From assembly GCA_964454005.1 (NCBI GenBank), contig CAYVQE010000001.1, positions 62,001 through 126,000 on the forward strand: DNA of 64,000 nt, written 5' to 3'. Below the pieces are notes generated by a model that saw only the letters and a list, made by a program, of their open reading frames with translations, did not search any database and was not told the origin of the DNA. The stretch is from CAYVQE01 sp964454005 (GTDB taxonomy: Bacteria > Myxococcota > B64-G9). Made by a program: the position numbers and the translations under genes. Of this stretch, positions 35,228-43,366 are shown piece after piece (positions within the stretch are counted from its first letter, which is position 1; every line of letters begins with the position of its first letter).

Positions 35228-36516
35228 TGTCTGCCGATCTGGACGCATTCGCCCTGCCGGCCCTGGGCCACACCGGCCTGTTCGGCGTCTTCCTGGCGGC
35301 CCACGCCGTGCCCGGCGCCCTGGACGTCCTGCACGCCGGGGTCGGCTGCAAGGGCAAGACCCAGCGGCACCTGGTGGAGCACGACCTGGGGCGAGAGTCC
35401 CACACCCAGGTGGGCTGGACAGAGCTGAACGAGGACGATCTCATCCGGGACGCCGGCGCACCTTTGCTGCGCAGCATCGGCGAGTTGGCCGGGCGCCGCA
35501 AGCCGCAGGTAATCCTGCTGAGCACATCGGCGGCTGTGGATCTGACCAGCCTGCACATGGACGGGCTGCTCGCGCGGGCCGAACAGGCCGCTGGCTGTCC
35601 GGTGATCTGGGTGCCCGAGGCGAGCCGAAAGCCGGATCTGTGGGCCGGCTACGGCGCGGTGGTGGCCGGCCTGGCAGCCCGCGTCGACTGGTCCCGGAAG
35701 CCGGATCCGGACCCCGCCGTGGGCCTGGTGGGGCACCTGTTCCATCGCTATGAGGCCGACCAGGCCGCCGACCTGTCCGAGCTTGGCCGGCTGTGCCAGG
35801 CGGCCGGCCTGGCGTGCCAAGCCATCCTGCTGGGGGGCGCGCCCTACGCCAAACTGCTCAAGGCAAATCGGGCCGCGGCCCTGATCCGATTGCCCTATGC
35901 GGGCATGGCGACGCAGGAGCTAGAGGGCCTGGCGGGCCGCCCGGTGGTTGAGGCCGGCCTGCCGATGGGGATGGGGGGCGGCCGGGCCTGGCTCGAAGCC
36001 CTGGAGGCCACCGGCCTGGTGCGCGCCGGCACCGGCCAGCGGACCATGGACCGCGAAGGCGCCCGCCTGGCGCCCAGGCTCGCCCTGGCCCGTCGCCTGC
36101 TGGACGGACGGCGGGTGGCCATCATGGCGGACACGCCAGCGGCCGCGGGCTGGACCGTCCTGGCGCTGGAACTGGGCCTGGTGCCCGGACCGGTGTTCCT
36201 GCTGGACCGCAGCCTGGGCGGTCGGGCCGCCTACGAGCGCCTGGTGAATTGGGCCCACGCGGTCTTGCCGGCCGGCATGGAGGTGGTCGAGCAGCCCAGC
36301 CTGAGGGCCCTGCGCACGCGCGACCTGACCGGACTGGATGTGTGCGTGCGGCCGGACCTGGCCCTGGCCGGCACGGCCTGGCAGCAGCTGCCGACCGTGG
36401 TGACCGGCTTTCCGGTCTACCGCAGCCACGGGATCTTCCCGGTCGCCAGCCTTGGATTCTCCGGACTCATCGCCCAGGCCCAGCGGTTGGCCGATGCCGT
36501 CGGCCAGGCGCGCTGA
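35227..36516 (+). CDS. nitrogenase component-1-like protein, one-Cys (beta-type) subunit, pair C
   Basis: A 429-residue homologue of the other two beta-type subunits. It has HAVPGALDVLHAGVGCKGK with C41 at the shared position, GWTELNEDDLIRDAG (compare GWTEVGDRALIEGSAG in pair A) and VGLVGHLFHRYEADQAAD. The C-terminal SLGFSGLIAQAQRLADAV parallels the others. TGATG overlap fixes the start and couples it to the three-Cys subunit. Residue-level similarity is closest to the pair A beta-type, suggesting pairs A and C arose by duplication. Confidence 0.83.
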   Translation: MSADLDAFALPALGHTGLFGVFLAAHAVPGALDVLHAGVGCKGKTQRHLVEHDLGRESHTQVGWTELNEDDLIRDAGAPLLRSIGELAGRRKPQVILLSTSAAVDLTSLHMDGLLARAEQAAGCPVIWVPEASRKPDLWAGYGAVVAGLAARVDWSRKPDPDPAVGLVGHLFHRYEADQAADLSELGRLCQAAGLACQAILLGGAPYAKLLKANRAAALIRLPYAGMATQELEGLAGRPVVEAGLPMGMGGGRAWLEALEATGLVRAGTGQRTMDREGARLAPRLALARRLLDGRRVAIMADTPAAAGWTVLALELGLVPGPVFLLDRSLGGRAAYERLVNWAHAVLPAGMEVVEQPSLRALRTRDLTGLDVCVRPDLALAGTAWQQLPTVVTGFPVYRSHGIFPVASLGFSGLIAQAQRLADAVGQAR

Positions 36517-36522
36517 TCAGCC

Positions 36523-38343
36523 ATGGGCGATCTCGTCCAGCTGGCCCACCTGATCTGCCGGGCGGCGGTCTACGGAGCGCTGGCCATCGCGGTCGTCGAG
36601 GGCGTGCGCTACGGCCTGGAACACCGCTCCCGATCCGCCCGTCTGGCCGCCTGTGGCCTGGGCCTGTTCATCATAGGCCTGGGACTGCGGGCCCTGGCGC
36701 CCTGGGGGCCGCACGTGTCCAGCGGGCGCGATGTGCCCTTCATCGACGCCGCGATTCAGGGCGTCTTCAACGAGCGCACCGCCCTGTTGAGCAGCCTGTA
36801 TCCCTGGCTCGCATGGCTGGGCGATCCGCTCCAGGGGCTGGTGTGGGGGCAGCTGGCCATCGGGGCCCTGAACTGCAGCCTGGTGGCCCTGCTGACCTGG
36901 CAGCTGGTCCGCTCCCCGGTGGCCGCCTGGTTCGCTGGCCTGCTGGCCGCAGGGATGGTGGTTCTGATCCGGGTCGACGCCGGTCCCGGCATCCTGCCCG
37001 AGCTGCGCCTGTTCCTCCTGCTGGCCCTCGTCCTGGCCGCCCGCTGGCGATCCACCCGATCGGCCTTGGCCCTGTCCGGCACGGTGCTGGCCTGCGTCGC
37101 CCTGAGCTACGCCCGGCTGGAGTCTCCCCTGCTGGCCGGCCTGGTGTTGACGTGGCTGTTGGTCGATCCGGCCGGCGACCGGGTCGACGCGCCTGCGGAG
37201 GAAGGGGCCGCTGGCCGGGGCTACTGGCTACTGGGGGTGTGCCTGGGCCTTGGGATGTTCGGGGTTCTGGTCGACCGAATCTTCCTGGTCCCCCTGGTGG
37301 TCGCGGTGGCCCTGATCCTGATCCGCAGGCGCGGTTGGGCCCTGCTGGACTGGCCGCTGGTCGCTGCCGTCGGGCTGACCGCCCTGTTGTTGGTTCCGCG
37401 GGCGCTGGAGATCAGCCAGCTGGGCCGCGAGACCGCCAGCCGGTTTCCTGTCTCGTTCATGTACCTGTTCGGGCGGCTGAACATCCTGCTGGCCGACCCC
37501 TGGCTGTGCACCCCGTTCGTGCTGCTGTTGCTGATCGTCGGGCTCTACCTGGGCCGCCGCCGTTTCGTGGACCTGCACCGCTACCTGGCCTGCGTGGCCT
37601 GGCCCCTGTTCGTCCTCTACCTGCTGTTCATGGGAGACACCTCCGCCCGGCTCAAGCTCCAGGGGACCGGCATCATGTTGCTGCTGCCCGCCTGTGGCCT
37701 CGGCGGCGGGCTGATCGTTGGACGCCTGACGGCCTGGCGTCTGCGGCCCTGGGCCTGGGCGCTCGGCTTGACCGGGGCCATGGCGCTGTTGACCGCTCCG
37801 CTGGCCGGCCGTTCCCTGCCCGTTCGAACCACACTCCAGCAGGAGTTTGCCTATTGGCAATGGCTGGCGGGTCGGGTCCCCCGCGGCACCCGCGTGTACG
37901 CTCCGGCCGACGAAGAAGCCAAGAACCTGGTCAACATGCCAGCCGTCCTCCAGCGGCGGGCCGGGATCGAGGTGATCCAGATCGGGCCCGAGCAGCCGCT
38001 GCCAAAGGAGCCCGGGGCGGTGGTCTACCTGGGCATCGGCTGCCGGCAGTTCCACGACGGCAAGGTGCTGCCGGGGGTCGGATACACCCTGTCCGACGAG
38101 GTCATCGATCACGGCTGGCCTTCGGTGGACCTGCTGTTGCGCTTCACATGGGACAAGCACACGACCCTCAACGAGTTCTTCGATGGCCTGGAGGTCGGCC
38201 AGTGGGATCGGTGCCAGCGGTTCATGGCCGGCCTGGATCTGGAGCCCTGGCTGGTCTGGCAGGCCCGGCGCTCCCCCTACGAGGGCCGCTTCATGCCCAA
38301 GGGACCCTTCCCGTTCGGCTTGTTCAGGGCGCGGGCGCGTTGA
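36523..38343 (+). CDS. multi-pass membrane glycosyltransferase-like protein (GT39/GT83-like)
   Basis: A 606-residue integral membrane protein with about eleven hydrophobic spans (for example AACGLGLFIIGLGLRAL, LLALVLAARW, PLVVAVALILI, TPFVLLLLIVGLYL). A soluble C-terminal domain of about 150 residues begins near AYWQWLAGRVPRGTRVYAP. The overall layout resembles lipid-linked sugar transferases or O-antigen-type membrane enzymes, without a decisive motif. It starts six bases after the stop of the component-1-like pair C and so belongs to that operon. Together with the GT-B enzyme and the nucleotidyltransferase it ties the reductase pair to a membrane glycan. Confidence 0.6.
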   Translation: MGDLVQLAHLICRAAVYGALAIAVVEGVRYGLEHRSRSARLAACGLGLFIIGLGLRALAPWGPHVSSGRDVPFIDAAIQGVFNERTALLSSLYPWLAWLGDPLQGLVWGQLAIGALNCSLVALLTWQLVRSPVAAWFAGLLAAGMVVLIRVDAGPGILPELRLFLLLALVLAARWRSTRSALALSGTVLACVALSYARLESPLLAGLVLTWLLVDPAGDRVDAPAEEGAAGRGYWLLGVCLGLGMFGVLVDRIFLVPLVVAVALILIRRRGWALLDWPLVAAVGLTALLLVPRALEISQLGRETASRFPVSFMYLFGRLNILLADPWLCTPFVLLLLIVGLYLGRRRFVDLHRYLACVAWPLFVLYLLFMGDTSARLKLQGTGIMLLLPACGLGGGLIVGRLTAWRLRPWAWALGLTGAMALLTAPLAGRSLPVRTTLQQEFAYWQWLAGRVPRGTRVYAPADEEAKNLVNMPAVLQRRAGIEVIQIGPEQPLPKEPGAVVYLGIGCRQFHDGKVLPGVGYTLSDEVIDHGWPSVDLLLRFTWDKHTTLNEFFDGLEVGQWDRCQRFMAGLDLEPWLVWQARRSPYEGRFMPKGPFPFGLFRARAR

Positions 38344-38668
38344 ACTCGAGCGGCGGCGGCGCAGCGGGATTGGCCACCAGGAGCGGTTGGATCCGGTCGG
38401 CCAGGGCGGCCGCGATGCGCAGGTGGCCGGCTGCGTTGGGGTGGGTGACGTCCCACGGATCGCTGGCCTTGCGGAAGGCGTCGGGCGGCTGGCCGCGGAA
38501 AGCCTCGACCACCTGAAGGGTCTGGAACCCGATGCGCCGGCCGACCTGATCCACCTGGTCGTACATTTGCTGGCAGACCGGGTCGTCGAAGTCCTCGACG
38601 ATGGGCAGCAGGCCCAGGAACAACCGGAGCTGGAGGCGCAGCCAGCCCAATGGGATCAGGGCGGTCAA
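38324..38668 (-). pseudogene. SGNH/GDSL hydrolase C-terminal relic
   Basis: The frame encodes a C-terminal SGNH-hydrolase block with DPWDVTHPNAAGHLRIAAAL, which carries the catalytic D-x-x-H-type pair seen in SGNH esterases. The front with the nucleophile Ser and the Gly and Asn blocks is absent. Upstream on the same strand a hydrophobic stretch (PLSLVLVA, then a stop, then FALTALIPLGWL) suggests a membrane anchor joined to the end after a deletion. It overlaps the end of the membrane glycosyltransferase gene by 20 bases. It is most likely dead, perhaps once a glycan O-acyl or deacyl enzyme of this island. Confidence 0.6.
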
Positions 38669-38804
38669 CGCGAATCAGGCCACCAACACCAGGCTCAGGG
38701 GCCGCACGGCAGCAAGGGTACGGGAATGTCCGGGCCCGCACAAGAACCACCCGAGCACCGCTGGCATTGCCTCCTTCGTCCTGTCCGTCTAGAATGCCCA
38801 TGAA

Positions 38805-40265
38805 ATGGTGGACGCGAGCCCTTCCACGGCCGGCCCCGGCCTCGACTTGTTGCTGCTGCACCCCCCGGACTTCATCTGGCGGATGCCCGACCAGGCCGTG
38901 GCGACCATCCGCGAGGAGCGCTACCTGCCACTCGGCGCGATGTACCTGGCGACCTACCTGCGCCAGCACGGCCTTCGGGTCATGGTCGCCCCGCTGCGCG
39001 AGTACTACCAGGACCGGGGCAGCTACCGGGACTACGACGATGGGACCGAACAGGCCCGGCAGCGGTTCGAGCGCAAGACCGGCCGCATCCTGGAGCGTCT
39101 GATCGATCGCCTGCGTCCGCGGGCGGTCGGCATCTCACTCAACTACGCCCTGCACCACCGGAGCGTGGAGATTCTGATCGACACCCTCCGGCGGGATCAC
39201 CCGGGTCTGCCCGTGCTGTTGGGCGGAGTGCACGCCACCTTGACGGCCGAGGCCTGGCTGCGGCGCGGCGCCCACCCCGACTGGGTGGTGCTCGGCGAGG
39301 GCGAAGAACCCTGCCGACGGTTGCTGACCAGCGGGTTCGATTCGGATGGCGTCGAAGGCCTGGCCATGCGCCGACCCGACGGCTCGGTCGAGGTGCGCCC
39401 CCGGGCCGCCTTCCTGGAGTCCGAGGTGATCTCCCGGCCCATGGACCTGGACCTGATCGCCCTGCCCCGCTGGGCGTCGTTCGTCGACCGGCTGCACTTC
39501 ATCACCTTCAGCCGCGGCTGCAACTGGCGCTGCGATTTCTGTTGCTGCCCGCAGGTCTCGGGCCGCCGCCGCCCGCGCGATCCCGACCGGGTGGCCGACG
39601 AGCTGCAGGCGCTGTGGGACAGAGGCGTCCGGGACGTGTTCGTCACCGACGAGGCCCTGTTGCCGCGCTCGGAGGGGTTCGAAACGATCGCTGAGGTCCT
39701 GCGGCGCTTCCCGGACGTGCGCTTCAGCTGCTTGATGCGGCCCGACCACCTGACCCGGACCGAGCCGACCCGGATCGCCGAGGCCAACCTGGACCTGGTC
39801 ATCGTGGGCATCGAGTCCTTCTCGCCAGCGGTCCACCGGGTGATGAACAAGGGGATCAAGGCGAAGGCCATCGAGGCGCTCCCGGCGGCCATCGGCCGGC
39901 TGCACGAACAGGGGCTCAAGGTCGTCCCGTTGATCATGCTCGGCTATCCGGGCAGCGGCCACGAAGAGGACTCACGGTCCCTGAAGGCCTGCGCCGACAT
40001 GGCCGACCGGGGCTGGCTGTGGGACATCTGCGTCGCCCATACGGCGCCCTTCCCGGGCACCCCTCTGGCCGCCCAGCAGGGGGCGCAGTTCCGCCTCTGC
40101 GAGCCGGACTTCTCTCGCTGGAACTTGTCCGAGCCGGTCATCGAGCTGCTCGATGTCGATGGGCGCATCTCCTATCCGGCCGCCCAGATGCGGTCCATCT
40201 ACGCGGCCTTGGAAACGCTTAGAAAAAAGCACGGGCTGGGCCCCTACCGGTCCGCCGGCGGCTGA
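38805..40265 (+). CDS. radical SAM enzyme with B12-binding-like N-terminal domain
   Basis: A 486-residue protein. The first 170 residues form the B12-binding-like fold (LLLLHPPDF, LGAMYLATYL, VGISLNYALHH, VLLGGVHATL, VVLGEGEE) without D-x-H-x-x-G. The SAM motif CNWRCDFC is at 239-246, followed directly by two further cysteines. MLGYPGSGHEED and TAPFPGTPLAA follow. The C-terminal tail is the intact version of the relic at 28700-28975 and of the 154-bp repeat protein tail (IELLDVDGRISYPAAQM). Its neighbours are a degraded hydrolase upstream and two radical SAM genes downstream. Confidence 0.86.
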   Translation: MVDASPSTAGPGLDLLLLHPPDFIWRMPDQAVATIREERYLPLGAMYLATYLRQHGLRVMVAPLREYYQDRGSYRDYDDGTEQARQRFERKTGRILERLIDRLRPRAVGISLNYALHHRSVEILIDTLRRDHPGLPVLLGGVHATLTAEAWLRRGAHPDWVVLGEGEEPCRRLLTSGFDSDGVEGLAMRRPDGSVEVRPRAAFLESEVISRPMDLDLIALPRWASFVDRLHFITFSRGCNWRCDFCCCPQVSGRRRPRDPDRVADELQALWDRGVRDVFVTDEALLPRSEGFETIAEVLRRFPDVRFSCLMRPDHLTRTEPTRIAEANLDLVIVGIESFSPAVHRVMNKGIKAKAIEALPAAIGRLHEQGLKVVPLIMLGYPGSGHEEDSRSLKACADMADRGWLWDICVAHTAPFPGTPLAAQQGAQFRLCEPDFSRWNLSEPVIELLDVDGRISYPAAQMRSIYAALETLRKKHGLGPYRSAGG

Positions 40266-40327
40266 AGCGGGTCCGGATGGCCGGAACGCGCGTTGCGTCC
40301 GGTTGTCCAGCCTCGTAGAATGCCGGT

Positions 40328-41470
40328 GTGGAACGGGTGTTCGCCAGGACAGCCAGGCAGATAGGCCAAGCTTGGGCCCTCGCCAACCGAATCGCGCCCT
40401 TGCGGCGTTTCCGGCGGGGTGGGCCCTACGCTCCGCCCATGAAGGCCAAGTTCTTCGTCACCCACCGCTGCGACCTGCGCTGCCGGCACTGCAATCTGTG
40501 GGCCGCCGCGGGCGGTCCGGCCGAGCTCGACACGAGCGAGTACCAGCGGATTTTCGAACGAAATCCAGCCCCGCGGGTGATCTCCTTCTCGGGCGGCGAG
40601 CCGAGCCTGCGGTCGGACCTGGCCGAGCTGATCATCCTGGCGGGGCGGACCCGGCCCGGCCCGGCGGTCCTGTCGGTCAACCTCAATGGCTACGACAGCG
40701 ACCGCACCGTGTCCGCCCTGCGCGAGGCCTTGAACCACCTGCCGGACTCGGTTCGGTTGATCGCTTCTATCTCGCTGGATGGTCCGGCCGACGTGCACGA
40801 CGGCATCCGACGCCAGCCCGGCGCCCACGCGCGCGCCCTCGAGACCACTCGCCGGCTGGCCGAGTTCACCGGGCCCGGGTTCCAGGTGCGCCGGAACCTG
40901 TGCATCAGCCCCTTCAACGCAGATCGGGTGGAGTCCGTGCTGCGGTCGCTGCGAGCCGAGGGCACTGCGCTACAGATCTGCTTCTACCAGGTGACCGATC
41001 ACTACCACCACCAGGCAGAGCACCGGGCGTTGCTGCCCGGGTTCCGGGACGCCATGCGCGCCCGGCTGGCCTCCATCCGGCGCCTGGCCCCGGCCCCGGA
41101 TCCCATCGGGCGCGTGTTTCTGGACCTGGCGACGTCCTTCTACCGCCGGCCCAAGGCCAGGCAGGTCCTGCCCTGCTACAGCGGGCTGGCCGCGGTCAGT
41201 TGCGATCCGACCGGCGAGGTCTACCCCTGCATCAACTTCAAACGCTCCATGGGTCGGCTGCGCCAGAGCGACTACCGGCTCGACGCCCTGCTCGCCTCCC
41301 CGGCCGCCGCCCGGATCAGGGCCCGCATCGCTGACGGCGCCTGCCCGGGCTGCTGGACTCCCAACGAGGCCTACGCCACCATCCTGTGCAACCTGCCCGA
41401 CCCGGGCTTGGTGGCCGCCTGGCTGAAAGCGCGTCTTTGGGCCGGGAGCCCAGGCGGGAGCGCGCGGTGA
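40328..41470 (+). CDS. radical SAM enzyme with SPASM-like C-terminus
   Basis: A 380-residue radical SAM protein. The motif CDLRCRHC is at 48-55, GGEPSLR near 90 and SLDGPADVHD near 150, as in SPASM peptide- or glycan-modifying enzymes. The C-terminal part has VLPCYSGLAAVSCDPTGEVYPCINF, with the Gly-x-Val-Tyr-Pro-Cys pattern typical of SPASM auxiliary clusters, and CPGC. The start may be GTG 40328 or ATG 40439 (MKAKFF), which begins nearer the conserved core. Its stop overlaps the GTG of the next radical SAM gene, so the two are coupled. Confidence 0.82.
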   Translation: MERVFARTARQIGQAWALANRIAPLRRFRRGGPYAPPMKAKFFVTHRCDLRCRHCNLWAAAGGPAELDTSEYQRIFERNPAPRVISFSGGEPSLRSDLAELIILAGRTRPGPAVLSVNLNGYDSDRTVSALREALNHLPDSVRLIASISLDGPADVHDGIRRQPGAHARALETTRRLAEFTGPGFQVRRNLCISPFNADRVESVLRSLRAEGTALQICFYQVTDHYHHQAEHRALLPGFRDAMRARLASIRRLAPAPDPIGRVFLDLATSFYRRPKARQVLPCYSGLAAVSCDPTGEVYPCINFKRSMGRLRQSDYRLDALLASPAAARIRARIADGACPGCWTPNEAYATILCNLPDPGLVAAWLKARLWAGSPGGSAR

Positions 41471-42351
41471 ACTGGGTTGAGCTGATTATGTCCCTGCGCT
41501 GCAACTGCCGGTGCACGGTCTGCCCGGGAGGCCTCCAAGCGGCCGGACCCGGCATGGGCCGCAAGGCCCTGGACGATCACCTGGCCTGGGCCCGGTCGGA
41601 GGGTGCTGTCGGGGCCTGGTTCGGCGGCGGGGAGCCCAGCCTGCATCCGGACCTCGTATGGGCCATCGGCCGGGCCCGCGCACGAGGTTTCGACCAGGTG
41701 CGCTTGCAGACCAACGGCATGCGGCTGGCCTACGCCAAGTTCGCCCGGCGCTGCGCCGGGGCCGGGCTGGACCAGGTGGGCTTGTCGGTCAAAGGCGCCC
41801 GGGCCCCAACCCACGATCGCATCACCCGCACCCCGGGCGGGTTCGAACTGATGCGCCAGGCGGTGGGCCACTTGATCGCGCTGGGCGTTCAGGTCGAGGC
41901 CGAGGTACTCGTGACCCGCCACAACCTGGACGAGCTGAAGGCCTGCGTGGATGTTTTTGGCGCCCTGGGGGTCGAACGGTTCTCCTTCTGGCTGGTCTCG
42001 CTGCACGGTCTGCCGGCCTCGGCCGCCGGGGCCTTGCCCAGCCTGTCCGAGGTGCGGCCCCACCTGCAGGCCGCGCTTACGGCGGCGGCCGCTGCGGGGC
42101 TCGACGCGACAAGCCTCCACACCCCGCCCTGCGCCCTCGATCCGCAACACCGGGCGGCCTACCGGCACAGCGGGGGCTGGCAGCTGACGGTGGTGCTGCC
42201 CGACGGGCGCAGCTTCCCGGCCGAGGAGTCGCCCATGGAGGGCGGCCGGTACCCGGCCTGTTGCGACGGCTGCCGGGCGCGACCCGACTGCCTGGGCCTG
42301 CGGGCGGATTACCTCCAGATCCACGGGACCAGCGGCCTTGAACCGATCTGA
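41467..42351 (+). CDS. compact radical SAM enzyme with four-Cys C-terminus
   Basis: A 294-residue radical SAM protein. The motif starts only at residue 12 (CNCRCTVC, with an extra Cys inside), so there is no N-terminal domain. GGGEPSLHPD is near residue 60. The C-terminus has TPPCALDP followed by CDGCRARPDCLG and ends GLEP, the shared signature of the island. GTG 41467 overlaps the previous stop as GTGA; the longer upstream frame only shadows the previous gene. It is followed 20 bases later by a convergent radical SAM gene. Confidence 0.82.
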   Translation: MNWVELIMSLRCNCRCTVCPGGLQAAGPGMGRKALDDHLAWARSEGAVGAWFGGGEPSLHPDLVWAIGRARARGFDQVRLQTNGMRLAYAKFARRCAGAGLDQVGLSVKGARAPTHDRITRTPGGFELMRQAVGHLIALGVQVEAEVLVTRHNLDELKACVDVFGALGVERFSFWLVSLHGLPASAAGALPSLSEVRPHLQAALTAAAAAGLDATSLHTPPCALDPQHRAAYRHSGGWQLTVVLPDGRSFPAEESPMEGGRYPACCDGCRARPDCLGLRADYLQIHGTSGLEPI

Positions 42352-42370
42352 GAAAGGCCCACGGGTCCGG

Positions 42371-43366
42371 TCAAGGGGGGCGGACTCCCACCGGGGGCTT
42401 CAATTCGGCCGCTGAATAAAGGTCGATGTACTCCTTCCAGAATCCCTCGCAAATGGCGTCCCAGGCGCAGGTTTCACAGGCCGGGGCCTTGACCTTGAGG
42501 TGGGCCCGCTTGGCCTCGGCCCAGTTGAAGCGGGCCAGGCCGTCCTGCTGGGGGTGTTCCGAGCGGCCGTCGGCGAAGATGGCCACGCTGGTGGTCAGAT
42601 CGTAGTGCTCGCCGACGTAGCGCCGCAACAGGTAGGGGTTGGCCAAGAAGGTCCAGGGCCAAACACAATAGGGTATGTCCCCGAAGGTCAGGTGGGCATC
42701 CAGGCGCTGTTCGTTTTCGTGGATCAGGCCGACCAGGGCCGGGACCGCGTCGCTCAAGCGCGGGCACAGCGCCCGGTCGTGCTCACCCTGATCCACCGGG
42801 CGGTAGCTGTTGAAGCGCACGTCGTCGATGCCCAGCCGCTGGAAAAAGCCGACCAGTTCGGCCAGACGATCCAAGATCCGCTTGTGGAGCAAGGGGTTGA
42901 CCGACACGTTGTCCGGCAGCCGCCCCTGTTCCCGGGCGGCCACCAGGTGCTCGAGGGCCTGGCGTTTTCGCGCGAAGGCACCGGCAACGCGGGTGAGCTG
43001 GTCTTCGATCTCCGTTTGGTCCGAATGAATCGACACGCCCACCCGGGTCACCCCCGCGTCGAGCAGGCGATCGAGGAAATCCCCATCGGACAGCTTCAGT
43101 GCGTTTGTGGCCAGGGCCACCCGCTCGTAGCCCAGCTCTCGGCCGTAGCGGACCACCGCTTCCAGGTGCGGGTAGGCGGTCGGCTCGCCGCCCAGGAAGC
43201 CCAGCGACCCGCAGCCGCGCTTGCGGGCCAGCCGGATCTCGCGCTTGGCCTTTTCCAAGGGAAGCCAGGCTTTTTCGACCTTGCTGGCCTTGCGGCTCAT
43301 GCAGAAGACGCAGCGCGAGTTGCACGCCCGCCCGATGTTGAGTTCGAAGTTCTCCATGGCGATCAT
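42371..43366 (-). CDS. radical SAM enzyme with four-Cys C-terminus
   Basis: A 331-residue radical SAM protein with CNSRCVFC at 15-22 and GGEPTAYP near residue 59. IPYCVWPW and then CETCAWDAICEGFWKEY, ending near ELKPP, give the shared C-terminal auxiliary-cluster signature. The start ATG at 43366 overlaps the previous stop by four bases (ATGA). ATG 43357 is an alternative. It is the last of four overlapping minus-strand radical SAM genes (49048 down to 42371). Confidence 0.84.
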   Translation of the reverse strand: MIAMENFELNIGRACNSRCVFCMSRKASKVEKAWLPLEKAKREIRLARKRGCGSLGFLGGEPTAYPHLEAVVRYGRELGYERVALATNALKLSDGDFLDRLLDAGVTRVGVSIHSDQTEIEDQLTRVAGAFARKRQALEHLVAAREQGRLPDNVSVNPLLHKRILDRLAELVGFFQRLGIDDVRFNSYRPVDQGEHDRALCPRLSDAVPALVGLIHENEQRLDAHLTFGDIPYCVWPWTFLANPYLLRRYVGEHYDLTTSVAIFADGRSEHPQQDGLARFNWAEAKRAHLKVKAPACETCAWDAICEGFWKEYIDLYSAAELKPPVGVRPP

